Of a stretch of 64,000 bases of DNA, positions 51,721-60,600 are shown in pieces. The position numbers and the translations under genes are program-made. The notes below the pieces were generated by a model. The model made no database searches. It had not been told where the DNA came from and saw only the letters and a list, made by a program, of their open reading frames with translations. Each line of letters starts with the position of its first letter. Position 1 is the stretch's first letter. Source of the DNA: JAKIWV01 sp963773945 (GTDB taxonomy: Archaea > Thermoplasmatota > Thermoplasmata > Lutacidiplasmatales > UBA184); the NCBI GenBank assembly GCA_963773945.1, contig CAVZDD010000005.1:806001-870000 (forward strand), in the 5' to 3' direction.

Positions 51721-52488
51721 GTGCCGTCGCCACGATTCCCGAAGTGCTTTCTAAGTTGCAGCTTCGACGCAGATGACGTCAAAATTTTCGACTCGTTTCG
51801 AAGAATGTTGACTGCCCTTGAATTTGACGTGGCAACCGGAGCGGAGCCCACCATCCGATCCCTGCCAGACATGGTGAAGGAGCGTCTCGGAGGAGCCCAT
51901 GCTTTCGTAGGAGTGCTGACCCGAAGGGATCGAGTGGCGGGCAGCGGTGAATACCTGCCTCCTGCCTGGGTCAAGGACGAAATCGCAATCGCTTATTCGT
52001 TAAACAAACCTGTGGCCGTTCTGGCAGAAGAGGGCGTTAGAGTGGAGGGCATCATCCCTCAAAAGACAAAGTATGAGCGCTGGAGTCGAAGCAGTTTCGG
52101 AGTGGCCGCACCGACGATAGTCCGTTACCTCGTGACCCTTCGAAATAGAGTGTCTCCACCCATTGAGCTCCCCGAGGACTTAGCAACGATACGAGCACTG
52201 AGTGAGGAACTTTCGGGCATCGATTCGCAGTTGGATTCCATCGAGACGACCCTCGAGATCCCTGGATTCAAACTAGCCGTGATTGCCGCCCGCTCCACGG
52301 GACGACTTTACATGCTCCCCGAGGCGTTGTTCAAGAAGGTTCAAGCGGCCTACAACGCGGTCCAAGCGGTCGAAGAAGTTCTGAGCGAAATCTCTGACGC
52401 TCGTTACAAAGCCTGGACCTCAATCAAGGGTGTCCTGAGCGGCACTATGCCGGCATTGGCCCCGGGCAATCCCTTTGGGCAAAATTGA
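51721..52488 (+). CDS. TIR-like domain protein (possible defence effector)
   Basis: 255 residues from GTG 51721. The N-terminal 140 residues have TIR-type features: KCFLSCSFDADDVKIFDSFRRMLTALEFDVATG (strand A and helix), SLPDMVKERLGGAHAFVGVLTRRD, and WVKDEIAIAYSLNKPVAVLAEEGV with the Glu typical of catalytic TIRs (DE-x-x-x-A). TIR domains in defence often cleave NAD. The C-terminal part is helical (LSEELSGIDSQLDSIETTLE). The 63-residue next gene overlaps it by 4 bases. Function in defence is inference from family and neighbourhood. Confidence 0.7.
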   Translation: MPSPRFPKCFLSCSFDADDVKIFDSFRRMLTALEFDVATGAEPTIRSLPDMVKERLGGAHAFVGVLTRRDRVAGSGEYLPPAWVKDEIAIAYSLNKPVAVLAEEGVRVEGIIPQKTKYERWSRSSFGVAAPTIVRYLVTLRNRVSPPIELPEDLATIRALSEELSGIDSQLDSIETTLEIPGFKLAVIAARSTGRLYMLPEALFKKVQAAYNAVQAVEEVLSEISDARYKAWTSIKGVLSGTMPALAPGNPFGQN

Positions 52489-52676
52489 GAAGTGCACGAC
52501 TTGAGGCGCAATCTCAGGTGGAAGGTGCGCTTCAGGCCCTGTTTAGAGCGGGTTATCCGCGAGAGTGGGCCGAAATCAAGAGAAGGTTTGACGAGGCGCC
52601 TGAGGGTCCGGATAAGGAGAAGGCTCGGGCTATGCTTTCATCCATATTCGGGGGCGACTCTTTGAAAAGCGATTAG
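52485..52676 (+). CDS. Small helical partner of the TIR-like gene
   Basis: 63 residues from TTG 52485, overlapping the TIR-like stop (TTGA), or 52 residues from GTG 52518. Charged, helical text (EGALQALFRAGYPREWAEIKRRFDEAPEG; DKEKARAMLSSIFGG) with no membrane segment. Coupled translation suggests it acts with the TIR-like protein, for instance as a regulator. No family recognised. Confidence 0.5.
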   Translation: MRSARLEAQSQVEGALQALFRAGYPREWAEIKRRFDEAPEGPDKEKARAMLSSIFGGDSLKSD

Positions 52677-52761
52677 TTCACCCGGATTCGACGCCTACAC
52701 ACCGATCCAGGAAGACTCAGTCTGCAATCTTCCTCACTGTTTCCCGACCTCTAACCTCGGC

Positions 52762-52769
52762 TTTTATAC
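52762..52769 (+). promoter_or_regulatory. TATA box of the methyltransferase gene
   Basis: TTTTATAC centred 29 bases before ATG 52795; leaderless spacing and a clear box. Confidence 0.6.
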
Positions 52770-52794
52770 TGGCATAAAGGTCGGCCACTTCGTA

Positions 52795-54372
52795 ATGACT
52801 CCTCCCGCTGGCGCAATAGAGACTGCCCAAGATCCACTGGTCACCGCGATCGGCCGCGCCGGCATTACCGGAATCACTGCGAAGCAGCTGGCCGCTGTCA
52901 CCGAGATTTCATACGAACGAGTCACGGTTCGATTAGGGGCTCTCGCGGCGGGGAAGGAGATCCATCGAATCGGGCGGGGACTCTGGGTCCTAACCCGCTT
53001 CGCCGTTGTGGGAGAATCCCACGATGAGTTCCGTGGACCGGATTGGTATGACCGTGCCTTCGAGCGGGCCTTTCGGGTGACATTGGGCCGGCAGGACGGG
53101 GAGATCCAGTTCAATCCGAACGAGAAGCGACCTGTCCATCGCTGGTGGCCGTACGTTCAGGGCTTTTCTGCCGGTTTCGTGACGGATACCTGCCGACGTT
53201 TCGGAGTGGGTCGTGGCTCCATCGTCTATGATCCGTTCTGCGGCAGCGGGACGGTTCCCATTTCAGCCCGGTTGATCGGCGCGCAAGGCGTCGGTATCGA
53301 CATGATGCCCATCGCAGCCTTTGTTGCGAAGGCAAAAGGCGAGTGGGATGCAAACCCCTCTACTCTTGTTATTGCCGCAAGAAGGGTCATTAAGAACAGG
53401 GATCCGCCGACCATTCAGAAACCGTTCCTCAAGGAGACAGACCGGCAGTTCTCGAGCGGGATACTCCGCACGCTTCTGCGTCTCAAGGAGAATCTCTGGG
53501 CCCTTCAGGACGGCCGCGAGAAGACGCTTCTCAGGCTTGCGTTCGCCAGCATTCTGATCGATTGCAGCAACTTGAAGCGAGCCCCCTGTCTCGGATACAC
53601 CAAGAAGTTGGGATTGACGGAAGAAACTCCAATTCAACTCTTCTTGGAATCGACGCAGCGAATTTCGGAGGATCTGGGGAAGCTACAATCCCGAAGAGGG
53701 GAATGGGGACCAGAGCTAGATGTTCGGGTCGGCAGTTCTGCCCAGATTCGACTTCCCGAGAATTCGGTCGACCTCGCGATAACGAGCCCTCCTTACGTCA
53801 ACGGCATGGACTACGTGATGAACTACAAAATCGACCTCGCGTGGATGGACTTCATCGACTCCTACCCCCATCTCGCTGCTCTTCGCGCTTCCATGGTCGC
53901 ATGTGACAATATCCCGCGGAGCACCGCTGCGCAACACAAACCGTCGCGAGCAGTTCTTTCTGATTCCTGGCTCAGCGCTGTCTCGGAGTCGATAGATCGG
54001 AACGTCAAGGCGAAAGGGGCCTATCGGAGAGACGACATGGGTTCCATCGTAACGAAGTATTTCGACGATCTGTTCCCGGTGATCCAGAACGTCTACGATG
54101 CGTTGAGGCCCGGCGGGAGGTTCGTCGTTGTCAACGGCGACTCGCTGATGGCTGGAACCTACGTTCCCGGAGACCTAATCTTCGCCCGCTTTGCCTCGAA
54201 AGTTGGTTTCATCGTGGAGGGGCTGGACGTCGCTCGAACGCGCCGTTCGGGTCAGCGGCGCGGCTTCATGCTTAGAGAGTCCGTTGTGACATTGAGGAAG
54301 CCCGGGCCCTACTACCCGCCCAAGCCGGCTCGGGTCGGTCAGGTCTTGGAGAGTTTCGACCCTCCAAACTGA
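52795..54372 (+). CDS. DNA methyltransferase (SPPY type, amino-methylating)
   Basis: 525 residues. An N-terminal winged-helix-like region (ITAKQLAAVTEISYERVTVRLGALA) precedes the methylase fold. Motif I YDPFCGSGTVP lies at about 144-154 (cofactor) and the catalytic motif IV TSPPY at about 330-335; this order (I before IV) puts it in the alpha/gamma topology. SPPY favours N4-cytosine methylation, but N6-adenine cannot be excluded. It probably protects against the GIY-YIG nuclease whose gene converges and overlaps by 34 bases. C-terminal RSGQRRGFMLRESVVTLRKPGP is typical of the family. Confidence 0.85.
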   Translation: MTPPAGAIETAQDPLVTAIGRAGITGITAKQLAAVTEISYERVTVRLGALAAGKEIHRIGRGLWVLTRFAVVGESHDEFRGPDWYDRAFERAFRVTLGRQDGEIQFNPNEKRPVHRWWPYVQGFSAGFVTDTCRRFGVGRGSIVYDPFCGSGTVPISARLIGAQGVGIDMMPIAAFVAKAKGEWDANPSTLVIAARRVIKNRDPPTIQKPFLKETDRQFSSGILRTLLRLKENLWALQDGREKTLLRLAFASILIDCSNLKRAPCLGYTKKLGLTEETPIQLFLESTQRISEDLGKLQSRRGEWGPELDVRVGSSAQIRLPENSVDLAITSPPYVNGMDYVMNYKIDLAWMDFIDSYPHLAALRASMVACDNIPRSTAAQHKPSRAVLSDSWLSAVSESIDRNVKAKGAYRRDDMGSIVTKYFDDLFPVIQNVYDALRPGGRFVVVNGDSLMAGTYVPGDLIFARFASKVGFIVEGLDVARTRRSGQRRGFMLRESVVTLRKPGPYYPPKPARVGQVLESFDPPN

Positions 54373-55256
54373 GCGACGGGGAAGGACGGCAGATTGGCCG
54401 TCTTGAGGAGTTCCGCCGCCGCGTCCAGGAAAATGTCCACCGTCTGCTGTTCCAGTTTCTGGCCGAGCCAGTCTTTGATGGCCGAATTCGGGATCAAATA
54501 GCACCTCCCGCGGTTGTAACAGAGGAAACCCTCCCCCCTGACGACAGACTTCCCGAAGGGTTCGCCGACGCGAATGGTCACTTGCATGCCCTGGGGTTTT
54601 TCGCTCCCCTTACGGAAGTACACGGGTCGACCACCGATCTTCCCCTCGTACCCTTTGATGGCTGTGATGGGGGTTTCCGGAAACCGCGAAGCCGCGTCTT
54701 CGGGACGAACCGGTGCGGAGTCGACCTCTGGTCGCGGACGATCCTTGATGAGCTCGAGTTCGTAGAGAACGTGCCCCAATTCATCTCGAAGGTTCTCGAA
54801 GAGGGTCTGCTGGGCCACGGACAGTTCAGGCATTCGTTTCTGCTGGTTGGCCAATGCGTGCGTCCCGCCCTCAACGAAGAGCTTGATGGTCGCCTGCTCC
54901 AGCGCTTCTCGCAGCGTGGAATCATTGAATCGCGAGTGGACGGCCGCCCTTCCATCATTCAGGATTAAGGCGCGGTCGAACCGGCCGAGTTCCTTGGGCG
55001 GGTGATCTAGGTGTTGGCCCAAGCGCGCTTTGAGGTTAGAGCTTTCACCGACGTAGGCTCGGTCAGTCTCATCGTCAAGGAGTACGTAGAGCCCGGGATG
55101 GGACAGCCCCTTTCCCAGTTCTTCTTCGACGACCGCCTGTAAGGGCTCGACCGGAATCAACCATACCGTGAGCTGCCCCAACTTCGTCCGACCCCGAACT
55201 ACCCCCTTCGAGTCAGCCGGGTCGAGATCCCAGCCGTATCGGTCGCGAACCTGCAT
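54339..55256 (-). CDS. GIY-YIG nuclease, likely restriction endonuclease
   Basis: 305 residues. The GIY-YIG core is seen at about 54-85: HPGLYVLLDDETDRAYVGESSNLKARLGQHL (Tyr, Tyr, Gly, Arg), with the later Glu in LREALEQATIKLFVEGG and an Asn (ALANQQ). The remaining C-terminal part could hold DNA recognition and dimer functions. Its gene runs convergently to the methyltransferase with a 34-base overlap of stops. GIY-YIG enzymes serve as type II restriction enzymes (for example Eco29kI), so the two genes likely form a restriction-modification system. Confidence 0.8.
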   Translation of the reverse strand: MQVRDRYGWDLDPADSKGVVRGRTKLGQLTVWLIPVEPLQAVVEEELGKGLSHPGLYVLLDDETDRAYVGESSNLKARLGQHLDHPPKELGRFDRALILNDGRAAVHSRFNDSTLREALEQATIKLFVEGGTHALANQQKRMPELSVAQQTLFENLRDELGHVLYELELIKDRPRPEVDSAPVRPEDAASRFPETPITAIKGYEGKIGGRPVYFRKGSEKPQGMQVTIRVGEPFGKSVVRGEGFLCYNRGRCYLIPNSAIKDWLGQKLEQQTVDIFLDAAAELLKTANLPSFPVAQFGGSKLSKT

Positions 55257-55433
55257 TGCCAGATCGGCACCGCAGGCGGGTTAGATACGATATTCGGAGA
55301 GGTGAACGGTGGCCAGAATACCCTCGGATCTGCCTTCATGTCCCTTGCAAATGCAGGGGCGCGCGAATAGAAGGACTAGTCATTTTCAAATCGCTCGGAA
55401 GCTTGGTCGAAGAAGCCAGTCTACGGAGACGCC

Positions 55434-55643
55434 ATGGCCTTTTGCCCGCGATGCAGAATGTTCGCCCGACCGAATGCATTTCCCGGGACCTGTGCGGTAT
55501 GCGGTAGAAAATTGGCCCCGTATACAGGACATGCCCTCCGCGGAGAAGATCGCCGGTGGACAGTACACCATTCGGTCGGGTACCGGGACCAGAACGGGTT
55601 GTGCGAGCCTCCTTCTTCGGAGCCCGGTGATGGGCCTGGGTGA
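55434..55643 (+). CDS. Small zinc-ribbon protein
   Basis: A possible 69-residue product. A zinc ribbon is visible (FCPRCRMFARPNAFPGTCAVCGRKL: CxxC, 14 residues, CxxC). The second half is polar and without motif. No convincing promoter. It is the last potential gene before the right attachment site. The rest of 55257-55663 holds only GC-rich open frames that do not look like protein. Confidence 0.4.
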   Translation: MAFCPRCRMFARPNAFPGTCAVCGRKLAPYTGHALRGEDRRWTVHHSVGYRDQNGLCEPPSSEPGDGPG

Positions 55644-55663
55644 GCCCCTCAGCCCGAACTGAT

Positions 55664-55851
55664 CCAACTTGAGCCCGTCGGGGCAAGCGGCAGTAAGGAT
55701 GCGGCCCCGGGTTGCCCCGGGGCCGGAAAGGGTTGGCTAGCTTCTTCGTTCGGCGGAGGACCGAACGAGGATCGAGGCGAGCTCGGCGTAGGCATCGGAG
55801 ATGTCGTGGGGGTCGATCGAGGGGCATGGTTCCCTATCGGTACGGGAGTAG
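55664..55851. other. Non-coding right end of the element with two strong hairpins
   Basis: About 190 bases without a gene. Two perfect inverted repeats: CGGCCCCGG (55702-55710) with CCGGGGCCG (55717-55725), and CGTTCGG (55747-55753) with CCGAACG (55761-55767). They lie 85-150 bases inside attR. They could be integrase or excision-factor arm sites, a terminator, a structured RNA or part of an origin; nothing in the sequence decides. Confidence 0.5.
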
Positions 55852-55903
55852 AGGGGCTTACTACCGCGACCTGGCCGTACCGGCGAGAAATCGCCGGTAC
55901 GTA
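55852..55903 (+). repeat. Right attachment site (attR), orphan rnpB 3' fragment
   Basis: Identical to 27786-27837 over 52 bases. Past it, the sequence 55904-55926 still resembles the left tail (about 14 of 23 positions, for example CTCAGACGCTCTCTTTC against CTCAAACGCCCCTTTTC), which fits the original chromosomal 3' end of rnpB left behind by integration. Confidence 0.92.
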
Positions 55904-55951
55904 CACATCTCAGACGCTCTCTTTCGATAAATCAACTTCAGAGCGGGAACC

Positions 55952-56194
55952 CTATTGCCGGGTAAAACTCCTACGCCGAATCGCCTCTTCCAGTGCTTCG
56001 GGTGCTGGCGGCCGGCGACCCGCTCCCGAGCGGGAAGATTTCTGGATCGAAAGTTTGGATCCCTCCACGACCGTCGCCAATTCTTGCCCGTCCACCCACC
56101 CTAGATCCTCCACGTCTTTGGGAGGGATTGAGAGAACCCAACGATAGTACACCGTCCCCTCGTGTACTCGATTTACGACCTTGTGGAGTCGCAA
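55952..56194 (-). CDS. AbrB-like (SpoVT-type) regulator
   Basis: 80 residues. The swapped-hairpin AbrB pattern is seen: YYRWVLSIPPKDVEDLGWVDGQELATVVEGSKLSIQK, where the strand-IPPKDVEDLGW-x-x-GQEL core is typical. The C-terminal 30 residues are basic (SGAGRRPPAPEALEEAIRRRSF). Such proteins bind DNA as dimers, as transition-state regulators or antitoxins. It lies 48 bases outside attR and is divergent from the M29-like peptidase gene. Chromosomal, not element-borne, by position. Confidence 0.7.
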   Translation of the reverse strand: MRLHKVVNRVHEGTVYYRWVLSIPPKDVEDLGWVDGQELATVVEGSKLSIQKSSRSGAGRRPPAPEALEEAIRRRSFTRQ

Positions 56195-56252
56195 CGTCTT
56201 CAGCCTCCGGTTGATTCCCGACCCTCGGGATAGACTACTAAACCTGACGTCA

Positions 56253-56263
56253 GCTAAATAGTC
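56253..56263 (+). promoter_or_regulatory. TATA-like box of the M29-like peptidase gene
   Basis: GCTAAATAGTC centred 25 bases before GTG 56283, giving a leaderless message; it supports this GTG as start. Confidence 0.5.
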
Positions 56264-56282
56264 GTTTCTCCCATCCCCACTA

Positions 56283-57404
56283 GTGCTTCCGAGCTACCCC
56301 GAGTCTACTAGGCGGAGGCTCGCCCGCAATGTCCTTCACCGGACCCTGCAGATGAAGCGCGGCGAAAACCTGCTTGTCGAGACTTGGAGCGCGACTCTCG
56401 AGTGGGCCGAGAGCCTTGTGCTGGAGGCCCGGATCCTGGGGGTGCGAGCGACACTGTGGTTGGAGGACGAACCCACTTATTGGAAGAGCGTCGACTTAGC
56501 CCCTTCATCAAATCTGGGGCAGGTAGGAAGCCATGAACTTGCCGCACTCAAAGAGGCCGACGCGTACGTCTATCTTTCAGGGCCTTTCGGTACTGCCCGA
56601 GAAGAAGCGCGCCCTCAAAGCCTGGAGCGCCGGATCCGATCCATCGACCACGAATGGCTCCGACTTGCGCAAAAGTTCGGCGTGCGGTGTGTCCGTTGGG
56701 ACCTCGGTCGGACGAGCGAATTAAGGGCGCGACGATATCACGCGGATCTGAACGAATGGAGGAACGAACTCATCGAAGCCACGGCCTACGACTCGCGTAT
56801 ACTCAGCCGGGACGGAATGCGGATAGCCGGTTGCTTTCGACGGGGGAAGGAGGTCACCGTTTCTCACCCGAATGGAACCGATCTGAAGTTGAGACTGGCC
56901 CACCGCGAACCAATCGTAGACGACGGGGTGGTGGACGAATCGGACGTTCGTTCTGGGCACATAATGTGGGCCCTCCCCGGTGGGGTCACAGGCGTGTCCA
57001 TAGACGAGACTTACGCTGAGGGTACTTTCGTAGCAAACTGTCCGGGAGTGATGTTTCTCCATGAACGGGACTACCCATTGCCGCAAGGCACCTGGAAGTT
57101 TCACAGGGGTCGTCTCACGGGCTACTCCTTTGAGAGGGGGGGGGAGGACTTCATAAGATGGTTCCCGAAACTCGGCCCAGGAAAGGAGCGGCCCAGCTTC
57201 ATTTCTGTCGGACTCAATCCTCGGATCACGTCGATACCTATGGTGTTCGATGAGGCGCGCGGGATGTTTTGCCTTTCGATTGGCCGCAACTCTTTCCATG
57301 GCGGGAAGATTCGCAGTCCACACTTCACCGCCTACCAGGCGCTGCGGAATGCGTCGATTCATATCGACGGCAAGATGATCGTCCGCGCCGGGACGATCAC
57401 CTGA
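56283..57404 (+). CDS. M29-like aminopeptidase
   Basis: 373 residues. It matches the layout of archaeal M29 (thermophilic metalloprotease) family members: an N-terminal alpha/beta part (MKRGENLLVETWSATLEWAESLVLEARILG, acting on thiol-like grouping), a middle with GTDLKLRLAHREPIVDDG, and a C-terminal part with SIDETYAEGTFVAN, SVGLNPRIT, FCLSIGRNSFHGGKIRSPHF and IHIDGKMIV. The His-x-Asp near the end fits a metal site. Several expected Glu ligands are less clear, so activity is uncertain. GTG 56283 is leaderless by its TATA box. Confidence 0.7.
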   Translation: MLPSYPESTRRRLARNVLHRTLQMKRGENLLVETWSATLEWAESLVLEARILGVRATLWLEDEPTYWKSVDLAPSSNLGQVGSHELAALKEADAYVYLSGPFGTAREEARPQSLERRIRSIDHEWLRLAQKFGVRCVRWDLGRTSELRARRYHADLNEWRNELIEATAYDSRILSRDGMRIAGCFRRGKEVTVSHPNGTDLKLRLAHREPIVDDGVVDESDVRSGHIMWALPGGVTGVSIDETYAEGTFVANCPGVMFLHERDYPLPQGTWKFHRGRLTGYSFERGGEDFIRWFPKLGPGKERPSFISVGLNPRITSIPMVFDEARGMFCLSIGRNSFHGGKIRSPHFTAYQALRNASIHIDGKMIVRAGTIT

Positions 57405-57592
57405 GGTAAATGTCGGGGTGTTCTCGCGCGTCGTTCGGGTAAACCTGCCCAAGCCCCATCGGGCTCGGCCCCTCGGTCATCGAGGTTCTGCGAAGGGACC
57501 TAGTCCTTCTGCGCCGGCCTATCTTTTCCGTTGACCAGTGAGGAACGCCAACCAGTTCGATTGGCTTTTCCGATTCATGCTGCCAACTCTAC
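57405..57592. other. Gene-free stretch before the solute-binding protein promoter
   Basis: About 190 bases between the peptidase stop and the TATA box of the next gene. No coding frame, tRNA or repeat was recognised. Confidence 0.4.
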
Positions 57593-57633
57593 AGTATATA
57601 CAGATTTCATGAAATTAGATTAGTATGCTAATC
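57593..57633 (+). promoter_or_regulatory. TATA box and two palindromes at the solute-binding protein gene
   Basis: The box AGTATATAC (57593-57601) is centred 28 bases before ATG 57625. Directly after it come ATTTCATGAAAT (57604-57615), a perfect 12-base palindrome, and GATTAG-TATG-CTAATC (57618-57633), whose loop contains the start ATG. Their place between the TATA box and the start fits a repressor operator. The HTH protein encoded just downstream of the transporter gene is a candidate binder. Confidence 0.6.
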
Positions 57634-60600
57634 AAAATTGAGGATAAGTACCACCGATGGGCTCGGTGGCCAATCTCCCAGTCATGGGGGACGGAGAAAT
57701 CGATGGTCAGCGTTCGGAGTAACGGACTGGGACGAAGTCAGCGGTCACGACGGGGGATGTCCAGCGCGACGGCAGTGGTGGTGCTCGTCATCACGATCGT
57801 TGTCCTGGGAGCGATCTCGTACGTCGCATTCAACTCGGCCGCGAAGACCACGAGCTGCGCACCCGCGTCATCGCCCGCCTGTACCTCATCGAAGAACCTG
57901 CATGACGTCAGTATTCTGGCGCCGTTTACTAACGCGGAGCAGGGACAACTGATTCCGGTTACGGCGATTTTGAGTGCAGGAGAGACTGCGAGCCAATTCA
58001 AGTTCAATTATGGGGACGGCGCGTCCTACACGGGCACGACCCCGACGGCCAGCCACTCGTATGCCAACCCCGGAACGTACCTCGTGTACGCGCAGGCGTT
58101 GGTTGGCGGCATCTGGCATGACAATCTGTTCGGGATCCAGGGCATCACCATCACCTCGTCCCACACCCGCGATACCCTCGGCACCCAGCCGGGCATCTCG
58201 GGCAACCTGAGCGCCAACAACAGCGGCTCGGCGAATCCGACCGGTGTACTGCTCCCCGGCGGCTCGATCTCAGTGGTCGGGTCCTACACCTCGAACTCCT
58301 CCAATCCTTCCTACGGGCTGATCACGCCGTCGATCATCGTGTCGACGGGTGGCGCGTTGGGTACCCCGACGGACAGTATCACCGGTAACGGGTTTGCCCA
58401 AGTCGCCGTAACCGCCAGCTTTGCGACCGCAGGCGTCTACACGGTCACGTTTGTGGGCGGCACCCAGCTACCCTCACTGACGTCCCCGAACACGAATCCG
58501 ATCAACTACGAGAACTTCACCTGGACGGCGTACGTCTCGAGCCCGTCCGGTTCGGCTATCGTTCCCCCTGTCGTTAACGATCCCCACCCGGGAAAGCTCA
58601 TCGTTTACGAGTATACCCCCGGTGGCGCCGGCGGCGAGGACCCCGCGGTCGATTACGAAACCGCCGGATACGAGGTGATTGTGAACGTCTACGAGAAACT
58701 CATCGACTACAACGGGACCAAGGCCGTGGATGGCGCAAGCGGCTTCATCCCGGTCATCGCGACCTGCGTGCCGGGCAGCGCGCTCTGTGGACAGCAGTTC
58801 GGCTCCGAGCCCACGGGCGAGATGAACCTGGTTGATGGCTACAACTATACCTTCGTGATCGGCGCGAGCTCGCAGTTCTACGACCCGTCCGGTAACGGCG
58901 GGAAGGGCGCCAGCTGGGGCGTGTGGCCCTCGGACGTCTTATTCACCGTAGCGCGGAACATCGCCCTGGCCTCCGACGGGGAAGCCACGCCGAGCTGGAT
59001 CTTGGGTCAGGCGCTGCTACCGTATTGTGGGAACTTGCTGGCGGTCCCCGACCCGTCCGGCTGCGATGGCGGCCTGCATTCCCCGTACAACTCGACCCCG
59101 GGTCAGATCTTCAACCACGTCCTGGTAAACGACTCGGCGTTCTGTCCGGCGGCCGCGATGGTCTCGGGCGGTGCGTACCACGGCTGTGTCACGTTCGTCG
59201 TGAACGGCTCTGGAACGACTCCGGGTGCCAAGGCATGGCCGTTCTTCCTGCAACTTATTGCCGGGATAGGTTCCGGCATCGTACCGGCAGGTTGGTTCAG
59301 TGCCCAGAGCTCAGTTCTACCCGGCTGGACGAACACGGCGCCCTACCAGGGCGACCACCCGGACCCTCTTCCGGCGGGCGCGACGAGCTCGGAGAGCCCG
59401 GCGTTCACGGCCTGGCTGGCGGCGCTCCCCTGGAACGACTGGGACACGATGACCCGGGATCTGCCCAACAACGATTGGGGCAACACGCAGTATCACATGG
59501 TCGGCAGTGGGCCGTACTATCTCGCGGGCTACACGATCGGCACGTCTTACACGCTGGAGGCGAATCCGGCCTACACGGCGAACCCGGCGTGCTCGACGAC
59601 CTACATCGGGGGCACTAACTACTGCTTCCCGGCGGCGGGGGCGTACGCGAAAGAGGTCGATGTGACTTGGGAAGTCGATCCAACCCCCGGAGAAGCGGCT
59701 CTGGCTTCGGGCGTGGCAGACTTCGCTGGGATTCCAGCGGACCAGACGGCATTGACGTTGGAGCTGGTCGAAGAGGGGAAGGCGAAGGCAATCACCTTCC
59801 CGACCATCTCAATCTACTTCTTTGCGTACGACATGAACTTCAGCGCGGTGGCGGCGGCGGCGTACCCGACGGGACCGATCACGGTGCCAGCGGACTTCTT
59901 CAGCTACATCGGGATGCGGAACTTCTGGTCGACGGCGTTCCCCTATGCGACGTCGGAATCGACGATCAGCATCGTGGGCGGAATCCAGTACGGAATCAAC
60001 TACGGCGGGATCATTCCGCAGGGAATGGGTAACTACTACCCGACGAACATCAGTTTCCCGAGCGCGGACCCGACGAGCAACGTCAACGACCCCGCGTCCC
60101 CGGCGTACTGGTGGGCGCAGATGACGACGGTCGGCTCGCCGTACTACGACCCCGAAGCGGTCGCGTGCAGAACGACGACGTGTCAGGTGCCGTTCTTCGG
60201 GGAGACGGGCGCACCCAGATTCGACGAAGCCCTGGCGTTGGAGGTCCAGAAGGTTTCCGATTATTCGGACGGGGCGATCGTGGTCCACACGCTGGATATC
60301 AACTTCATCCAGCTGGTGATCAACTCGCTCTTCTCGGCCGCCTGGCAGAACCCGATGCCGATCTTCACGCTGGGCTGGGCGCCCGACTACCCCGACCCGA
60401 CGGACTACATCGGCGCGATGTACTACCCCAACGCGACGTACACCTACAGCGATGACTACAACGAGTTCACCGAGAACCCGGCGGTCAACGCGACGGACTG
60501 TGAGTACCGAACGATCGGGTCGTACAGCTTTGACGCGCTGCAGTACTACGCGAACAACCCCGTCAACCAGACCTGCCAGGCCCCGGCCTACAACGCGATG

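Larger units (their letters stand above)
27786..55903. mobile_element. Integrated element of about 28 kb inserted in the 3' end of rnpB
   Basis: Bounded by a perfect 52-bp direct repeat (27786-27837 and 55852-55903). The left copy belongs to the intact rnpB gene; the right copy is a stranded piece of the same RNA with nothing else of rnpB next to it. A tyrosine integrase gene ends 28 bases inside the left copy and points toward it, the usual layout of archaeal and bacterial integrative elements. The cargo includes a HerA/VirB4-like ATPase, a set of small secreted proteins, several nucleases, a restriction-modification pair and toxin-like genes. No rRNA, tRNA or housekeeping gene lies inside. 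Whether it is conjugative, viral or satellite-like is open. Confidence 0.9.

Noticed and set aside
55712..55930. Plus-strand open frame running through attR
   Set aside because: It crosses the hairpins and the rnpB fragment and is Arg-rich; not protein-like.
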